A stretch of 5,820 bases of DNA from Lentisphaerota bacterium (GTDB lineage: Bacteria > Verrucomicrobiota > Lentisphaeria > Oligosphaerales > Oligosphaeraceae), in the NCBI GenBank assembly GCA_012800625.1, contig JAAZIY010000510.1, forward strand, positions 1 through 5,820, written 5' to 3'. The position numbers and the translations under genes are program-made. Below the pieces are notes generated by a model, which saw only the letters and a program-made list of their open reading frames with translations, was not told the origin of the DNA and made no database searches. This document shows, piece after piece, positions 1 through 5,200 of the stretch. Numbering within the stretch: the stretch's first letter is position 1; each line of letters begins with the position of its first letter.

Positions 1-179
1 ACTTTGCCGCGGTCTACCCCTCCATGTACTACGACATCACGCTCGGCCGCCAGACCGAGATCGACCTCCTCAACGGCTACGTGGCACGCCTCGGGGAGCG
101 CCACGGCATCCCGACACCGCAGAACCAGTGCATCGCCGGTCTCGTCCGCTACATCCAGGCGCACCCGGACGCACCGTGA
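1..179 (+). CDS. panE: 2-dehydropantoate 2-reductase (ketopantoate reductase), C-terminal fragment
   Basis: The gene enters from the left edge in frame 3 and ends at TGA 177-179, leaving 58 C-terminal residues. Ketopantoate reductase reduces 2-dehydropantoate to pantoate with NADPH, a cytoplasmic step toward pantothenate and coenzyme A. The fragment carries the signature of the ApbA/PanE C-terminal helical domain: PSMYYDI, then GRQTEIDLLNG about ten residues on, then a helix ending in GIPTPQN. The glutamate of the TEID motif corresponds to the substrate-site glutamate of characterised PanE proteins (family knowledge). The N-terminal Rossmann domain and catalytic lysine lie outside the window. 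The last residues follow the usual final helix, so the C-terminus looks complete. A convergent gene ends 4 bases downstream. The family is secure; the exact substrate within the ApbA/PanE superfamily is slightly less so. Confidence 0.88.
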   Translation, partial: FAAVYPSMYYDITLGRQTEIDLLNGYVARLGERHGIPTPQNQCIAGLVRYIQAHPDAP

Positions 180-183
180 GGGA

Positions 184-363
184 CTACTCCCCGCTCAGTT
201 TTTCCGCAAGTTTCCTGGCCGCTTCACGCGCCTTCGCCTCGGTCCTCCAGAGCCCCGTCCTGCCGACGGAAGTTCCTTCCCGGTCGTACAACACCACGTA
301 GTAGCCGCCGTCCTGGCGGGCGAACCGGACCTCCCCGACGATGCCGGGGCCGTACTCCTGCAT
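184..363 (-). CDS. small uncharacterised 59-residue protein
   Basis: ATG at 363-361 and TAG at 186-184 give 59 residues starting MQEYGPGIVGEV. I do not recognise a family. The first half reads as a small beta sheet (GEVRFAR, then GYYVVLYDREG, then GRTGLWRT). The second half is one charged amphipathic helix, TEAKAREAARKLAEKL, ending SGE. Third codon positions are almost all G or C, as in the firmly coded neighbours. The strand-strand-helix layout loosely recalls small DUF2188-like proteins, but I see no signature that fixes this. There is no signal peptide or membrane segment, so it is probably cytoplasmic. It converges tail-to-tail with the ketopantoate reductase gene. The frame stays open upstream without another ATG, and no clear ribosome binding site precedes the chosen start, so the start is less certain than the reading frame. 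Confidence 0.62.
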   Translation of the reverse strand: MQEYGPGIVGEVRFARQDGGYYVVLYDREGTSVGRTGLWRTEAKAREAARKLAEKLSGE

Positions 364-860
364 GCCCCGAGAGTGGAGCCGCGAAAGATATGATGGTTCC
401 GCATCGCGCTGTCTCTTTACGGGGTGTATAGCCCGGAGCGACGATCCTCATCGCATACTCCCGGCAGGGGCATACGGAGAGGGCGGCGACGGCGCTCGCA
501 GAAACGGTCGGGGAGGAGGGTTGCGGCGACCGGGAAGGCCATGACGGCGAGGTTCGGGATGCGGGCGGCGATACGGTGCAGACGGATCTTGCCGGCGTCG
601 ACTCCCGGGCGCGAAAGGTCCCGCCCTGCTTGAACGAGTACCCCGCCCGGGCCACGAACGCCGCGGGAAAACCCTTCCCGGTGCTGGTGGAGATGAGACG
701 CTGGCGGAGAGCGCCGTCGATATCGTGAGAAGAAGCCCTGAGGCCGGGGGGATGGGGTTCGTCGGCAGCGGCGCTGGAGAGCGATGCCGGGCGGTTCGGC
801 CCGGCAGTCGATGAGTTTGCCCGGACGATCGTGGAGGCTGCTGCTCCGGCCGTGTGGTTC
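364..860. other. 497-base stretch with no intact gene; broken coding-like segments
   Basis: No open frame here looks like a whole gene. On the minus strand, one frame between about 655 and 755 reads like protein (…GKGFPAAFVARAGYSFKQGG). It then loses codon bias near 600, while another minus frame takes over (GKIRLHRIAARIPNLAVMAF) and stops at TAA 419-417. This is the pattern of a single frameshift near 590-610. No start codon is available upstream of GTG 655, and the frame runs into the 3' end of the next gene. On the plus strand, 773-860 also reads like protein (AVDEFARTIVEAAAPAVWF) but has no proper start and ends inside the neighbouring gene's antisense. Both may be debris of decayed genes. 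I see no RNA gene, repeat array or insertion sequence. Confidence 0.35.
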
Positions 861-1136
861 TCAGAGCGTCAGCGGTATCCCGAGGAGGTGGAGCACCACC
901 GTAATGAGGACGCCGAAGATCCCGCCGATCGCGCAGATCAGGACGGTGATGATGTTGATCGGGATGTCGGGCCGGCCGAAGAGTTGCATCAGGTTGAGGA
1001 GGTTGATGAGCCAGAGCAGGATGACGCCCACGACGGCGTTGATGATGAGGCCGGCCACGCTTTTCACGACCTTGTAGAGGACGACCGCGATGATGACCAC
1101 CAGGATCAGAGCAAGGAGCCCTGTGAGTAAGCTCAT
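861..1136 (-). CDS. BofA-like (pro-sigmaK-processing inhibitor family) small membrane protein
   Basis: The gene encodes 91 residues from ATG 1136-1134 to TGA 863-861. The longer open frame upstream is Arg/Pro-rich antisense-like sequence, so the start at MSLLTGLLAL is preferred. The protein is almost entirely hydrophobic: helix 1 at residues 3-20, helix 2 at about 27-48, a short polar turn (LFGRPDIPIN, 52-61), then helix 3 at about 62-86. The turn and the following glycine-rich helix (GGIFGVL) match the conserved core of the BofA family. In Bacillus, BofA is an 87-residue membrane inhibitor of an intramembrane protease during sporulation. Archaea do not sporulate, and archaeal homologues have no known role, so only the fold and membrane location can be inferred. 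It lies 56 bases downstream of the transglutaminase-like gene on the same strand and may be co-transcribed with it. Confidence 0.75.
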   Translation of the reverse strand: MSLLTGLLALILVVIIAVVLYKVVKSVAGLIINAVVGVILLWLINLLNLMQLFGRPDIPINIITVLICAIGGIFGVLITVVLHLLGIPLTL

Positions 1137-1192
1137 ACGGCTCGTTTGACGCGGCGGGTATTGAACATTCCTACCCGGGGGCCGGGCGCAGT

Positions 1193-1741
1193 TCAGAGGT
1201 ACCCCAGGGCCTCGAAGACCGGCTGGAAGCAGACCCCGTTCCCGGTCTTGATGCACCTGATCCCGGGGTCTCCTTCGTAGGCGCCCATTGTCCCGCCGTC
1301 GCCGAGTTCGACCCAATCGTGGACGGCGACGCCCTTCCCGAAGACCTCCACGTGGAGGGCGCGGGTCCGGAACGTCTGCGCATCCCAGACCATGATGCCG
1401 TGGACCGGCCGGGCGGGGATCCCGTTCCGGCGAAGGACTTCCGCACGAAGGAGCGCAAGATCCGTGCAGTCGCCTGCCCCGGAGGCAAGGGTCGCGTTGA
1501 GGCCCACCGGGAAGAGGCGGGGGGAACCGTCGACGCAGGCGAACGTCGTCCGGCCCACCTGGTCGATGAGCGCGTCGCGGGAAGGTTCCCCGGGAGGTGC
1601 GGAAAGGAGGGCGATCGCGTCTACCGAAGCCCCCGAGGTGGTGCTGAACTCCGGATAGGCCTCTTTGCCGTCGTAGATCAGGTGACCCTGGGGGACGAGG
1701 ACCGAGAGGAGAAGAATCGCGTTAAGAATGCTCCAAACCAC
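1193..1741 (-). CDS. exported transglutaminase-like cysteine protein
   Basis: The gene encodes 182 residues from GTG 1741-1739 to TGA 1195-1193. An in-frame TGA lies just upstream, so GTG is the first possible start. Residues 5-16 (ILNAILLLSVLV) form a short hydrophobic segment, suggesting export or an N-terminal membrane anchor. The C-terminal half shows the transglutaminase-like triad: Cys92 in GAGDCTDLALLRAEVLRRNG, His130 in RALHVEVF, and Asp142 in VHDWVEL. The helix after the cysteine and the phrase GIPARPVHG are typical of the superfamily. Such domains act as cysteine proteases, peptide-crosslinking enzymes or inactive binding modules; the substrate cannot be read from sequence. Residues 17-80 match nothing I know. 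Further cysteines at 69, 163 and 171 could form disulfides outside the cell. The BofA-like gene follows 56 bases downstream. Confidence 0.8.
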   Translation of the reverse strand: MVWSILNAILLLSVLVPQGHLIYDGKEAYPEFSTTSGASVDAIALLSAPPGEPSRDALIDQVGRTTFACVDGSPRLFPVGLNATLASGAGDCTDLALLRAEVLRRNGIPARPVHGIMVWDAQTFRTRALHVEVFGKGVAVHDWVELGDGGTMGAYEGDPGIRCIKTGNGVCFQPVFEALGYL

Positions 1742-1752
1742 GTTATTGTCTC

Positions 1753-1785
1753 ATTATATTTTAATGCTGGTGCCGATATATTAGG
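1753..1785 (-). promoter_or_regulatory. TATA-like boxes upstream of the transglutaminase-like gene
   Basis: In an otherwise GC-rich window, two AT-rich boxes lie just upstream of GTG 1741: a distal one at about 1774-1782 (CTAATATAT read on the minus strand) and a proximal one at 1753-1763 (TAAAATATAAT). Archaeal TATA boxes sit about 26 bases before the transcription start. The distal box would therefore start RNA near 1753, leaving an 11-base leader. The proximal box would start RNA inside the gene, so the distal one is the better candidate. No Shine-Dalgarno-like sequence precedes the GTG, which fits a short-leader transcript. Confidence 0.45.
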
Positions 1786-1871
1786 GCTTCCATTTTGATG
1801 GCGCTCACGAGCATCGCTGATATAAGATTTTTCGGAATGATATCGAGATATAGCACCCGGGGGCGCACCAG

Positions 1872-1890
1872 GGTGAGGATAGACCTCACC
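1872..1890. repeat. perfect 7-bp inverted repeat, GGTGAGG-N5-CCTCACC
   Basis: GGTGAGG (1872-1878) and CCTCACC (1884-1890) are exact reverse complements around a 5-base centre (ATAGA). The repeat sits in the 200-base intergenic region, 52 bases beyond the end of the flavoprotein gene and about 130 bases upstream of the transglutaminase-like start. It could be an operator for a dimeric regulator or an RNA hairpin in the 3' trailer of the flavoprotein transcript. The sequence alone does not decide between them. Confidence 0.5.
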
Positions 1891-1914
1891 GTCGACCGGG
1901 ACGGGAGGGCGGGG

Positions 1915-1920
1915 AAAAAA
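1915..1920 (-). terminator. U-tract terminator of the flavoprotein gene
   Basis: Six consecutive A on the plus strand read as TTTTTT on the minus strand, preceded by CCC, 21 bases past the flavoprotein stop codon. Archaeal RNA polymerase commonly terminates at short U-runs without needing a hairpin. This is the only such run in the neighbourhood. The inverted repeat at 1872-1890 lies downstream of it. Confidence 0.5.
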
Positions 1921-1941
1921 GGGTTTCAGAGAGCAGCAGGG

Positions 1942-3174
1942 TCACCGGGGCGCATGAAGGGCGGCGATATGCCGTGCGGCGAGTGCTGCTGTGGAGAATG
2001 CGGCCTGGAGGTTGTAGCCCCCGGTATCGCCGTCGATATCGAGCACCTCGCCGATGCAGTAGAGGTTATCGACGGTCTTTGACGCCATCGTTTTTCTGTC
2101 GACCCCATCGAGGGCGACGCCGCCCCTCGTCGCCATCGCTTCGTTGAACCCGCCGAGGCGGGAAACCCTGAACGGGAACTCCGCGAGGGATGCGGCGAGC
2201 ATGTTCCGGGCCTTCTTCGGGAGCCGGGCGCAGGTCTCTCCCGCCGGGACGCCGGCGAGGTCGAGCAGCCGCCGGACGAACCGCTCGGGAAGGCCGAGAT
2301 CGCAGAGGACGGTCTTCACCTGCCGGGCCCCGCCCGCCGCGACCGCGCCGGCGAGGCGGTCTCGCACCGCCTCCACGTTCGTCTCCGGCAGGAACGTGAC
2401 CCGGAGGACGTCCCCGGGAAGGATGGAGCGGGAGAGATCGAGTATGCCCGGGCCCGAGAGCCCGGTGTGCGTGAAGAGGAGGTCACCGGTCCCCCGGGCG
2501 GCCCGCTTCCCGTCCCGGTAGACGGTGACGGCGAGGTTCTGGAAGGAGATCCCGGCAAGGTCGGCGAACGGGTAGTCCGCGACGTAGACCGGCGTGAGCG
2601 CCGGGGCGACCTCCGTCGTCGGCTGGTTGAGGGCCCGGGCGAAGGCGTAGCCGTCCCCGGTCGAGCCGGTGGCGGGGTAGGAGGCTCCCCCGGTGGCGAT
2701 GACGAGGACCCCGGCCCGGAAGGCCGCCTTAGCCGTCCGGACGATGAAGTCGCCGTCTTTGCGCTCGACGGCCAGGACGGGGTCGCTAGACCGGACCTCC
2801 ACCCCGCGGGCGGCGCACTCCGCGAGGAGGGCGGCGAGGACGTCGGCAGATCTCCGGGTCTCCGGGAAGACCTTCCCCCCGGGTTCGGTCTCCATGCGAA
2901 GACCGCGATCGGCAAAGAAGGCGACCAGATCCCGGTTCGTGAAGTTCATGAGCGCGGGCCGGAGGAACGCCCCGTGGCCGCCGTAGTGCGAGAGGAAATC
3001 GGCGACTCCGCCCGCATGGGTGATGTTGCACTGGCCCGACCCGGCGATGAGGAGCTTTCTCCCCGGCGCGGGCTTCTTCTCGAAGACGATGATGTTTCGT
3101 CCCTCTCCCGCTGCCTGCAGGGCGCAGAAGAGCCCGGCGGGCCCTCCCCCGATGATCGCGACGGTCTCGTTCAC
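1942..3174 (-). CDS. HI0933/YhiN-family FAD-dependent oxidoreductase
   Basis: The gene encodes 410 residues from GTG 3174-3172 to TGA 1944-1942. It is a cytoplasmic Rossmann-fold flavoprotein of the HI0933/YhiN (BaiN-like) family, whose physiological substrate is unknown in most members. Visible motifs are the dinucleotide fold IIGGGPAGL at residues 7-15 with acidic Glu32 ending strand 2, the family signature GRKLLIAGSGQCNITHAG at 38-55, VIATGGASYPATGSTGDGY at 158-176, LLFTHTGLSGPGIL at 232-245, and the C-terminal FAD segment GEVLDIDGDTGGYNLQAAF at 375-393. The length fits the family (about 400). GTG 3174 puts the first strand four residues in, as in homologues. An ATG at 3204-3202 would add ten residues and cannot be excluded, as neither start has a well-placed ribosome site. 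The open frame extending back to 3384 is antisense to the divergent gene. The gene is transcribed away from the DUF2341 gene. Confidence 0.93.
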   Translation of the reverse strand: MNETVAIIGGGPAGLFCALQAAGEGRNIIVFEKKPAPGRKLLIAGSGQCNITHAGGVADFLSHYGGHGAFLRPALMNFTNRDLVAFFADRGLRMETEPGGKVFPETRRSADVLAALLAECAARGVEVRSSDPVLAVERKDGDFIVRTAKAAFRAGVLVIATGGASYPATGSTGDGYAFARALNQPTTEVAPALTPVYVADYPFADLAGISFQNLAVTVYRDGKRAARGTGDLLFTHTGLSGPGILDLSRSILPGDVLRVTFLPETNVEAVRDRLAGAVAAGGARQVKTVLCDLGLPERFVRRLLDLAGVPAGETCARLPKKARNMLAASLAEFPFRVSRLGGFNEAMATRGGVALDGVDRKTMASKTVDNLYCIGEVLDIDGDTGGYNLQAAFSTAALAARHIAALHAPR

Positions 3175-3231
3175 GGCACTGATCGGTGCTCTCCCTGGAA
3201 GCATCAGCGTTGGGGTGCGGCGGCCGCCAGA

Positions 3232-3255
3232 CGGATATAGGAGCGGGTTATATGG
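3232..3255. promoter_or_regulatory. divergent TATA-like boxes between flavoprotein and DUF2341 genes
   Basis: Two AT-rich boxes stand in a GC-rich 88-base gap: GATATA (3234-3239) and TTATAT (3248-3253). The first is centred 26-27 bases before ATG 3263, exactly the archaeal spacing for a leaderless plus-strand transcript starting at the start codon. Read on the minus strand, the two boxes would start RNA near 3210 and near 3225, upstream of either start of the flavoprotein gene. The two divergent promoters therefore share or overlap the same short region. Confidence 0.5.
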
Positions 3256-3262
3256 GGTCGCC

Positions 3263-4267
3263 ATGCATGCCACATGGATCGTTCTTGGAGGGATTGCCGC
3301 ACTGCTCCTCGCGGCCGGGGCGGCTGCGGAGGTCGCGGACGTGACACCGCGGTACTGGTCGGGCGACACCGCCGGGGTCTTCACTCACCGCCAGACGGTC
3401 TCGGTCGAGAACCCCTCCGGGATCGACGGCCTTGCGGTCCCCTTCAACGCCACCCACCTCCACGGGATGCGGCCGGACTTCGCCGACATCCGCTTTACGG
3501 ACGCGAACGGGACGCCCGTCCCCTACTGGATCGAGAACGTGACCGCCGGCTCCCACGCCCGCGTCTGGCTCGCCCTCCCGGCAAACGCGACGGCGATCAC
3601 CATGCTCTATGGCAACCCGGAGGTCCGGGACGCCGGCGACCCCGACGCGGTCTTCCTCTTCTTCGAGGACTACGAGAGAGGCAACCTCTCGCGGTGGTCG
3701 TTCTGCGGTTCGAACGCGCTCGTTCAGTCCGGCATCGTCCGCGGCGGCGCGTATGCCGGGGATATCAACGTCTCCGAGCCCGATCTCAGGGACCTTGCCA
3801 ACAACCGGGTCTGCCTCGCAAACATCTCGGCGGGCCCGCTGGTCATCGAGGGCGACTTCCGGGTCAGCGAGTTCGGGAAGTGGTGCGGTTCGGGCTACAT
3901 CCAGGCATGGAACGGGACCGACCACCTGTACGCCCTCCACCTCAGGAACGGCTCCGTGCAGCACTATGATGGCGACCACCACAACTTCTCCGCCGATGCC
4001 CGGGCAGAGCCCGATACCTGGTACCACGTCAGGGTCGTCCTTGACACGCCGAACGCCACCGAGCACGCATGGCTGGACGGCGAGTACCTGGGGAGCGCGC
4101 CCATGCGGTTTGCCGACGGGTCACCGGTGCCGGAAGATACGGTCTTTGACGACTTCGCCCTGATCGGGTCGTCCGCGTGGTACTCCGGCAACCCGCACCA
4201 CTTCTACGCCGACAACGTCGTTGTCAGGAGGTACGAGCCCGCCCCGCCGGTGCTCTCCTACGGGTGA
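3263..4267 (+). CDS. secreted DUF2341 protein with C-terminal lectin-like beta-sandwich
   Basis: The gene encodes 334 residues. ATG 3263 is chosen because a signal peptide begins there: MHAT, a hydrophobic core IVLGGIAALLLAAG, then AAA as a likely cleavage site near residue 22. Residues about 38-138 match DUF2341, including DIRFTDANGTPVPYWIENV, VWLALPANATAITMLYGNPE and the closing VFLFFEDYERG. Residues 139-326 look like a concanavalin-A/LamG-type beta-sandwich (VIEGDFRVSEFG, DTWYHVRVVL, AWLDGEYLGS, FYADNVVVRRYE), a fold often used for sugar or surface binding. Eleven N-X-S/T sequons (N62, 82, 92, 108, 141, 169, 187, 217, 229, 241, 264) suggest heavy N-glycosylation. Cysteines are at 148, 184 and 208. 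There is no C-terminal membrane helix or PGF-type sorting signal, so it is probably released or held by other proteins. Likely role: envelope or extracellular binding protein; ligand unknown. It appears to be a single-gene unit with a leaderless promoter. Confidence 0.85.
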   Translation: MHATWIVLGGIAALLLAAGAAAEVADVTPRYWSGDTAGVFTHRQTVSVENPSGIDGLAVPFNATHLHGMRPDFADIRFTDANGTPVPYWIENVTAGSHARVWLALPANATAITMLYGNPEVRDAGDPDAVFLFFEDYERGNLSRWSFCGSNALVQSGIVRGGAYAGDINVSEPDLRDLANNRVCLANISAGPLVIEGDFRVSEFGKWCGSGYIQAWNGTDHLYALHLRNGSVQHYDGDHHNFSADARAEPDTWYHVRVVLDTPNATEHAWLDGEYLGSAPMRFADGSPVPEDTVFDDFALIGSSAWYSGNPHHFYADNVVVRRYEPAPPVLSYG

Positions 4268-4432
4268 AGGGGGTGCGGCAGACCGTGATCACCGGTTCCG
4301 GCAGAAGTAACCGGCATCCTCCCCGAACCTTCCATCTGTGCCCTCGAACGATACGCGATGCGTGCCAGCCGCCCCGACCACCGGCATTTACCGATCACCT
4401 TAAGCGATTGTTGACTGTCAAGTAGTATACGT

Positions 4433-4639
4433 ATGAATCAACATCACGTTGTCGAGAACGTGAACTGCAGTTCCTCACCGATCGATATCGTTGGTTCCGG
4501 AGCGCCTGATCCTGTAACTCGATCTCGGGAGCGACAGGGATATCGAGGATGCGGTCTAGTTGTTTCGGGAGATGCTCGATGGCGATCGTTCATGGAGCGC
4601 CTGCAGGTCAGGGGGGAGCATTATGGAATTGAGGTTTGA
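4433..4639 (+). pseudogene. decayed gene, possibly the C-terminus of a nucleotidyltransferase-like protein
   Basis: A 68-codon frame runs from ATG 4433 to TGA 4639, but it is coding-like only near its end (RSFMERLQVRGEHYGIEV). Earlier good segments lie in the other two plus frames: ERELQFLTDRYRWFRSA at 4456-4506, ending in TGA, and LDLGSDRDIEDAV at 4518-4556, then a TAG at 4557-4559, then LFREMLDGDR. Read in order these make one plausible protein tail broken by frameshifts and a stop. The order DIEDA, a leucine helix, then a basic helix ending GIE resembles the C-terminal end of DUF6036-like nucleotidyltransferases, but this is weak pattern matching. It overlaps the start of the next remnant by 17 bases. 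The 165 bases between the DUF2341 gene and this remnant hold nothing else I recognise. Confidence 0.4.
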
Positions 4640-4858
4640 TCGCGAGAAGAAACGGCAGGAGCGGCTGGCTTTTGGCCGGAGACATGCCCTCCGGGTCAGG
4701 GAAGTCCCGAACGAGGTCTGGAGCGCAGAGAGGCCGACCTGATCGACGCGTTCTTTGAAAATACCGAAAACTTCGCTCTTTCCTGGTTCGAGTACCTCCG
4801 GAAGCACCGGTCGCGATCATCGTATGGGATTCGGATGCCGTACCCTGCGCTGACATGA
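4623..4858 (+). pseudogene. frameshifted small gene of unknown function
   Basis: ATG 4623 follows a purine-rich stretch (GGGGGGAG at 4611-4618) at good ribosome-site distance. It opens a charged protein, MELRFDREKKRQERLAFG, continuing through REVPNEVWSAER and stopping at TGA 4740-4742. At that point coding character moves to the -1 frame, which continues EADLIDAFFENTENFALSW then FEYLRKHR and stops at TGA 4856-4858. Codon choice is good on both sides of the shift, so the simplest reading is one ancestral protein of about 75 residues carrying one indel near 4725-4735. A programmed frameshift or assembly error is possible, but I see no clear slippery run there. The basic helical start and acidic second half resemble the small partner proteins of toxin-antitoxin-like pairs, though I do not recognise the family. 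It overlaps the preceding remnant, suggesting a former two-gene operon. Confidence 0.45.
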
Positions 4859-4954
4859 CTGCCGAACCTTCAGAGGCACTCAATTATTGTTATCAATGTA
4901 GTCCCACCGGTCTACGGTGTATCCATCGCGGAAACCTTCATCGTGTAGACATGA

Positions 4955-4966
4955 GTATACATCTGT
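4955..4966 (+). promoter_or_regulatory. GTATAC box at the antitoxin start; similar box at 4425-4430
   Basis: The palindrome GTATAC lies at 4955-4960, six bases before ATG 4967. The same hexamer in the same local context (AGTATAC, then TATGA shortly after) lies at 4425-4430, just before ATG 4433 of the decayed gene. Both boxes are too close to the start codon to act as TATA for a transcript carrying the whole gene. A repressor-binding or translation-related role is possible, as antitoxins usually bind their own promoter. Two copies of a hexamer are weak evidence. Confidence 0.25.
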
Positions 4967-5200
4967 ATGACAAGCGTCACAGTCAGGATCGACTCCAGCC
5001 TCCGGGACCGGCTCAACGCCCTGAAAACCCACCCCCGGGAGTCATATAACGAGGTGATCGGGCGCCTGGTTGATATGGCGGTCGATGAGGAGCCTCTCAG
5101 CGACGAGGCGATCCGGGATCTCGAGCGGTCGCTTGAAGATCTTCGCGCCGGGAGAGTCTACACCCTGGATGAGGTCATGGCGGAGCTGAAGGGGGAATGA
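4967..5200 (+). CDS. ribbon-helix-helix antitoxin of a RelE-type toxin-antitoxin pair
   Basis: The gene encodes 77 residues from ATG 4967. Residues 2-8 (TSVTVRI) form the DNA-contacting beta strand of a ribbon-helix-helix fold. Helices at about 9-20 (DSSLRDRLNALK) and 26-39 (SYNEVIGRLVDMAV) complete a CopG/RelB-like dimeric DNA-binding domain. The acidic remainder, notably DLRAGRVYTLDEVMAELKG (58-76), is a typical toxin-wrapping tail; the phrase G-R-x-Y/x-T-L-D-E-V is common in antitoxins paired with RelE. It should neutralise the toxin encoded next and repress its own operon. Its stop codon overlaps the toxin start (ATGA, 5197-5200), a sign of translational coupling. The promoter lies in the lower-GC stretch upstream; no certain TATA box could be assigned. 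The gene appears intact, unlike its upstream neighbours. Confidence 0.82.
   Translation: MTSVTVRIDSSLRDRLNALKTHPRESYNEVIGRLVDMAVDEEPLSDEAIRDLERSLEDLRAGRVYTLDEVMAELKGE

Noticed and set aside
1137..1316. Upstream extension of the BofA-like gene to a 151-residue frame
   Set aside because: The extra 60 residues are Arg/Pro/Gly-rich, overlap the transglutaminase-like coding region in another phase, and precede a natural membrane-protein start at 1136.
1795..2082. 95-residue plus-strand frame in the intergenic region
   Set aside because: It mixes AT-rich promoter DNA with antisense of the flavoprotein C-terminus and shows no consistent codon bias or homology that I recognise.
2144..2915. Several long open frames on both strands inside the flavoprotein gene
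   Set aside because: They are Arg/Pro/Ser-rich shadows of a GC-rich gene with clear family motifs.
3020..3262. Extension of the DUF2341 protein back to 3020
   Set aside because: This portion is antisense to the flavoprotein FAD-binding region; the true start is shown by the signal peptide at 3263.
3205..3384. Extension of the flavoprotein to a start at 3384
   Set aside because: The added residues lack coding bias, are antisense to the signal-peptide region of the divergent gene, and would place about 70 residues before a fold that normally starts at the N-terminus.
4292..4314. CCGGTT-N11-AACCGG inverted repeat after the DUF2341 gene as a terminator
   Set aside because: The 6-bp stem with an 11-base loop is weak, and no U-run follows it.
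4556..4883. Two minus-strand frames opposite the decayed genes
   Set aside because: Serine/arginine-rich composition and poor codon bias mark them as antisense shadows of the plus-strand remnants.
4855..5049. 64-residue plus-strand frame before the antitoxin
   Set aside because: It overlaps the antitoxin out of phase, lacks a ribosome site, and its second half is low-complexity shadow sequence. Its first part (4800-4880) may be further debris but is not supportable as a gene.
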